Assembly (NCBI GenBank): GCA_007922305.1
Contig: ML677374.1
Span: forward strand, 15,066,729 to 15,130,728
Direction of reading: 5' to 3'
DNA from: Dermatemys mawii
Lineage: Eukaryota; Chordata; Testudines; Dermatemydidae
DNA length: 64,000 nucleotides
Shown: piece after piece, positions 59,820 through 64,000 of the stretch
How the letters are laid out: each line of letters starts with the position of its first letter
Position numbering within the stretch: the stretch's first letter is position 1
Made by a program: the position numbers and the translations under genes
Notes under the pieces: generated by a model
Told to the model about the DNA's origin: nothing
What the model saw: the letters and a program-made list of their open reading frames with translations, nothing else
Database searches by the model: none

Positions 59820-62800
59820 ACTCTTCAGTAGATTTTTTTTTCTCTCTCTCTTTTGCCGATATCAATGATAAGTCTCAGCTGTAAAAGCCTGGGGAATTTT
59901 ACGCTGCATCTTAGTAGCACAGCCAAGTTACTATTATCCTTAATAGGCTGCGACTCCCAAGATCTGCAGAGCCTTCTTTGGTCACTAATAAATCATAGCT
60001 CTTGTAATAACAGACAGAAGGTTTTTAATTTTTTATTTTAAGATTTTCATTCTTTCTCTGATGACTGCAGAAAATGTGATTAATTTCAGGTGCAGATTTT
60101 TTGGAAATATTTTCTCCCCCCCTTTCCATGTGTTTCATGAAAAATTCACATACAGAGTGAGATGCTCATGAGCTCTTCTGAGATAAGAACTTAATTTATT
60201 TACACTTCATCATTCCAGAGATGGCCTAGAGAGACTGGCTGGGAATTTGCTGTTCCAGCTTTAACAGGTCACAGCCTGGAGAGAAGCAGCTGGATTTTCC
60301 TCAAGAGCAGCCGTCAGCTGTTGGAAATCTCTTGATACTTCCCTGGCTTCTCCAGATTCAGCATTAACTTTTCTTTCCTGTAGCAGGAATTATGTTACAT
60401 GCTGGAGACACTTTAACGAAAAGGAGTAAAGCGTAGTTTGCTGTTTTCCAGTGTTTATGGAGCTTATAGAGAACGAGTAATTGGTTAGACTCTACCTTAC
60501 CTTCACAAGGACAGTGTGAAGGAAAAGGACCATTTCCCACTCCAGCGTGACTTAAAGAAAAAGCATCTTGATATGTTTGCAAAGGATCTCTTGGCTTCTG
60601 AGGTTCAGGCAAATATTAGAAGCAGTGAATTCGAAGTCGTGTCTCTTTTCCCTCCATCGTGTCTCTTTTCCTTCCCCAATCTCCTTTCTTTAAGAAAACT
60701 TTTACATTGGATGAATGTAGATGCTTTAATGTTATATCGTTAAAATACCAGGTCAACCACCCTGGCTCTCGTTTTAGACTGATTTTACAGTTGTGTATCT
60801 CCACTGACTTTAGTGGAGTTACTCTTGATTTACACTGATATCACAGAGCCATGTTAAATGTGTACTATAAAATATCCAGGATGGGCAATATCGCAAAGTA
60901 GCATTGCAGTAAAAAACATTGAACATCTGCATTTCCTGACCCTCTTTAATATAAAACTCTGCAAACGTGGCATTGTATTAAGTGTTATTTATGTAATATT
61001 AATAGGTATTTAAATAAGGAACTTGGGTTCCTTAGCTCTTTGATCAAGCAGTACTGCTTAGGTCTAATCCAGATTTCAGTGACTTGCCCCTTTATTTCCA
61101 ATGGGTAGTATCTGCAATATCTTTCAAGTCCTTCTGATTTAGGACACTCACCTTAGTGCTGTCCACTGTAAACTCCACATTACATAATGTTGCCCATGAG
61201 CTTTGTGGGTAAGACCACAATACTTCAACCATAAAAAGCCAGAATGTCCTCAGGCCATACCCCTGTAGAACGTCATTAATTTATAATGAGTGGATTGCAC
61301 TGTAGCTTGAACCACGGGCATTTTGGATATAAGCTTAATTAATTTTTTCCCATGAGGAACAACTAAAAGTCTCTGGGAGAGGGAGAGGAAAATGGGACGG
61401 AGAAATAGAAAGAAAATGAACAATGCTGTTTAGTGGTATTTAAAATGTATGGTCTGCAAAAAGCGTACAGAAATAATTGAGTTAGGGGGGAAGAGTTACT
61501 AGCTAGGACATAATTAACCCAGTTAATCTAAGACTTCATGTTATACCTTCACAATGGGTGGACAGTCCATTTAATCATGGAAGTTCTTCAGCAGATGTTA
61601 AACACCACAGTTTAGGTCAATGTATCTGCTCTGGAAGGCTTGTTTCCTCTTGGAGGTATTGATATATTGTTACGTTTGTGGTTGTGTCATGGCTAGATAA
61701 GTCATGGCTGAGTGCTGACCCTGTCCACTCCTCAAGGTTGAGATGCGAGAACCACACGAAATAAAATTTGTTGCAAGCAATCTCAACAAACTTAAGGGTC
61801 TCCAGTTATCCCTAGATGCATCATGGTCCGTGTTGTTGAACACTCCAAGGGTTACTTTAATTCCTCAGGCTAATCAGCCCCCCTTGCCTTAATGCACGCT
61901 AAGCAGGACATTAAAAAATCATTTTCTTCTCATTATGGTGGTTAATCATATTTCCAAAAATACACAATAGCTCCAGAACTTAAGTGATGCATTTTCCTAA
62001 ATTGCTTGGTGGGGGATATTTGGTCCACATGTAGCTTCTGTTATCAGTGGGGTTATCTAGGAGAAAGACTCTTGTGCATCTGTGGAAGTAAAACTATGGT
62101 GGTTCTGCTTATGGTATTAAGGTCCACTTCCTTTACAAAAGAAAATGGCTGAACTAAAATTTGAGGGGGAGTTTCTAGGTTTTCTACAGTTAGAGTATTA
62201 AACCTTTCTAGCAATCTGCTGACAGCTCGGGCAGCACTTCATGGTTTGTCTTTTGAGTCTGAGGTATTGTTGGTTCCCGTTTGTCATGAAAGATGTTTTG
62301 AATAAGATTGCCTTTAAGATTTATGTCACCAAGAGCTGTGTGACCTGTGATGCCATGGTACGAGTTCCCTGTCTGAGTATTATGCAGAATGCTGAGAAGG
62401 TTCCATTTTTACGGTCAATGCTAAATATAATAACTCATTAACTGAAAAGTGCGGAGGGAAATTAGTAGTTTCTCCACAGAATGAAATAACCCACATACAT
62501 CTGGAGTCAGATACATATTCCAAAAAGTGAGGAATGGGAGAGCAATGTTCCATGCTCTCAAGGGATTGTAATGCTGTAAGTATTATTTCTTACCCTGAGA
62601 AACTGGCAAATGGAAGGGTGCTTGGACTTCTCTCTGTAAATGTACAGACAATACTAATGCTACATGAGTATTTGAATGGATTCCTATGCCTACCCTGAGA
62701 GCAAATGAGATTGAAGCCAAGTTATCTTGCTCAAAGGAAATTATAAACCGTGAAATGTCTCCTGTCCAAATTTAACAGGAGATGCCTGGATAGATGTCTT

Positions 62801-64000
62801 TCAGCCACTGGCTACATGCAACATCCGCAAAGCTTTAGAGATTAGAAAAAATGTAATTTTACCTTCTATTAAGCAGAATGAGAAATCCATATGCTTTCCG
62901 ATCTTATGATTTTGAATTAATCTTCCATAAGGCTTGTCATTTCTGGTGAGCTATAGATTGAATCCAGGCATGTTCGCTCTCTGAGCCTAATTTACGAGTC
63001 ATTATTTTTTTAAAAATTTCTTCTGTATCAAAGGACACAAACGGATTCTCAACAGCTTTTTTTTTAAAAAAATAATCATAATGAAGAAAAAAACAACCTA
63101 GACTGTGTTTTAGCTGCCAAAAGTTGAGACTCAGGCACGATGAAAGATGAAACTTCCCCAACCTACTTGGCAAATGTGATAGAGGCAAATATTCCAGAGG
63201 TCACTTGTCTCATGTCAGTTTTTGAAATTTGCTTCCTTGGAGATTCTGCTGTGGTAAAGTTTGCTTTCTAGATGTTATCAAGGAAACAGTGGAATTTCTT
63301 AGTAATTGAAATTAAAGTATTTTAGGATGTGTGATCTGGATAACAAAGCTGGGTTCCTTCTCACCCATCTCCTGCTGGTGTCATCAGCTTACTGTTAACT
63401 TTTAATTCTAATGTTTCTCAATTTCATGTGAAACACTGTGAGTTCAAAACAATTAAATTAACGCCCGTTCTCTGATAATATTATAGACAGAATAGTGCCC
63501 TTCTGTACCCATCACTGCTGGAGAACGCTTGTAAAGTAAAACATCTACTTTTCCTGTGCAATAATGATTTTACAAGATGGCTGGTGATCTTTTGTTGTTG
63601 TTCTTTAACAGCTATATTTCAATAGTGCCTCAAGACCAATCAGATTGAGCCTCCATTATACAAAGAGATGAACAAATGTTTTGTTATGGTTGGAATCCGC
63701 AGAAGGCTCTGTTACAATCTTACAAGTTTTTTCTTAGTGTATAAGCAGGGAACAGTCCTGGATGAAATTCTGCATTGCTAGTTTTATGATGTAGTTTTTT
63801 ATGGGTGCAAATAGCAGAAGTTTGTTCACTTCCTTACTTAGTCTTTCTAACTAGAGGTCATTTTTGTGGCAGGGTTGCTCCTTGGTAACTGGGTATTGGT
63901 GCTTTGGAGAGATTCCCTAAAGAAGGCATTGCTTATATACTCTTTGGCCACCAAAGCTCAGGACTGTGTATGGATTGTTAATAAAACTAATTACACTAAG
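59820..64000. other. Intronic stretch to window end, little recognised
   Basis: No exon was found. A 20-bp tandem duplication lies at 60637-60676. A palindromic-family fragment lies at about 60770-60850 ('gtatctccactgactttagt', 'ggagttactcttgatttaca'). The remaining open frames have no domain signatures. Confidence 0.4.
60637..60676. repeat. 20-bp tandem duplication
   Basis: Two adjacent units start TCGTGTCTCTTTTCC and differ at two positions near the end. Confidence 0.9.

Larger units (their letters stand above)
4287..64000 (+). other. Very long intron downstream of the EMI exon
   Basis: From the GTAAGT donor at 4287 to the end of the window I find no further exon. In COL26A1 the next exons should encode a cysteine-containing linker, a coiled-coil-like SERL..LEAK stretch and then Gly-X-Y repeats. 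No such sequence in a phase matching the donor was recognised, and no Gly-X-Y run appears in any frame. The region is AT-rich with scattered interspersed repeats, as expected for intron. A short exon could still have been missed by eye. Confidence 0.7.

Noticed and set aside
1..64000. CRISPR array, bacterial operon or phage-like system
   Set aside because: No regularly spaced direct repeats, no dense long open frames and no ribosome binding sites. The composition, splice sites and repeat families are those of a vertebrate intron.

Overview
The window is vertebrate nuclear DNA, almost all of it intronic. There are no bacterial-style genes, operons, CRISPR arrays or RNA genes that I can support. 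The repeats include CR1-type LINE fragments, MIR/tRNA-type SINEs with the characteristic 'TTGGGCAAGTCAC...CTGTGCCTCAGT' core, and short palindromic DNA elements. This mix is typical of a reptile, most likely a turtle, with a crocodilian as the alternative. That assignment rests on remembered repeat families and not on a search.

The one protein-coding feature I can support is a 98-bp internal exon at 4189-4286 on the + strand. It encodes the C-terminal part of an EMI domain (WRCCPGF...GSNC) and best fits COL26A1 (EMI domain-containing collagen XXVI). A good acceptor and a perfect GTAAGT donor flank it. The preceding EMI exon is not in bases 1-4188, and I could not find the next exon anywhere downstream, so 4287-64000 is read as one intron of more than 59 kb.

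Layout: 1-4188 is intron with a SINE and a hAT-like MITE. The exon follows, with a second MITE copy 0.6 kb behind it. 5-16 kb holds SINE and CR1 tails and a GC-rich repeat at about 11.8-12.1 kb. 19.2-19.8 kb carries a CR1 endonuclease remnant on the minus strand. 24-25 kb has CR1 tails, and 27.8-28.5 kb has a long hairpin element followed by a CpG-rich Harbinger-like MITE. 31.6-36.6 kb has two more hAT-like MITEs, a CR1 fragment and an A16G20 tract. 38.9-40.3 kb contains a perfect 30-bp inverted repeat tied to a broken SINE. 44.4 kb has a small retroposon with a perfect 14-bp target duplication, and 45.5-45.7 kb a 104-bp tandem duplication. 48-64 kb is mostly unrecognised intron with scattered short repeats, a possible LTR remnant near 51.1 kb, a second Harbinger-like copy at 58.7 kb and a probable nested SINE at 59.0-59.4 kb.

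No new multi-gene system is visible. The best observations are about genome structure: the four MITE copies with 8-bp target duplications, the 30-bp inverted match, and the retroposon with its 14-bp target duplication.
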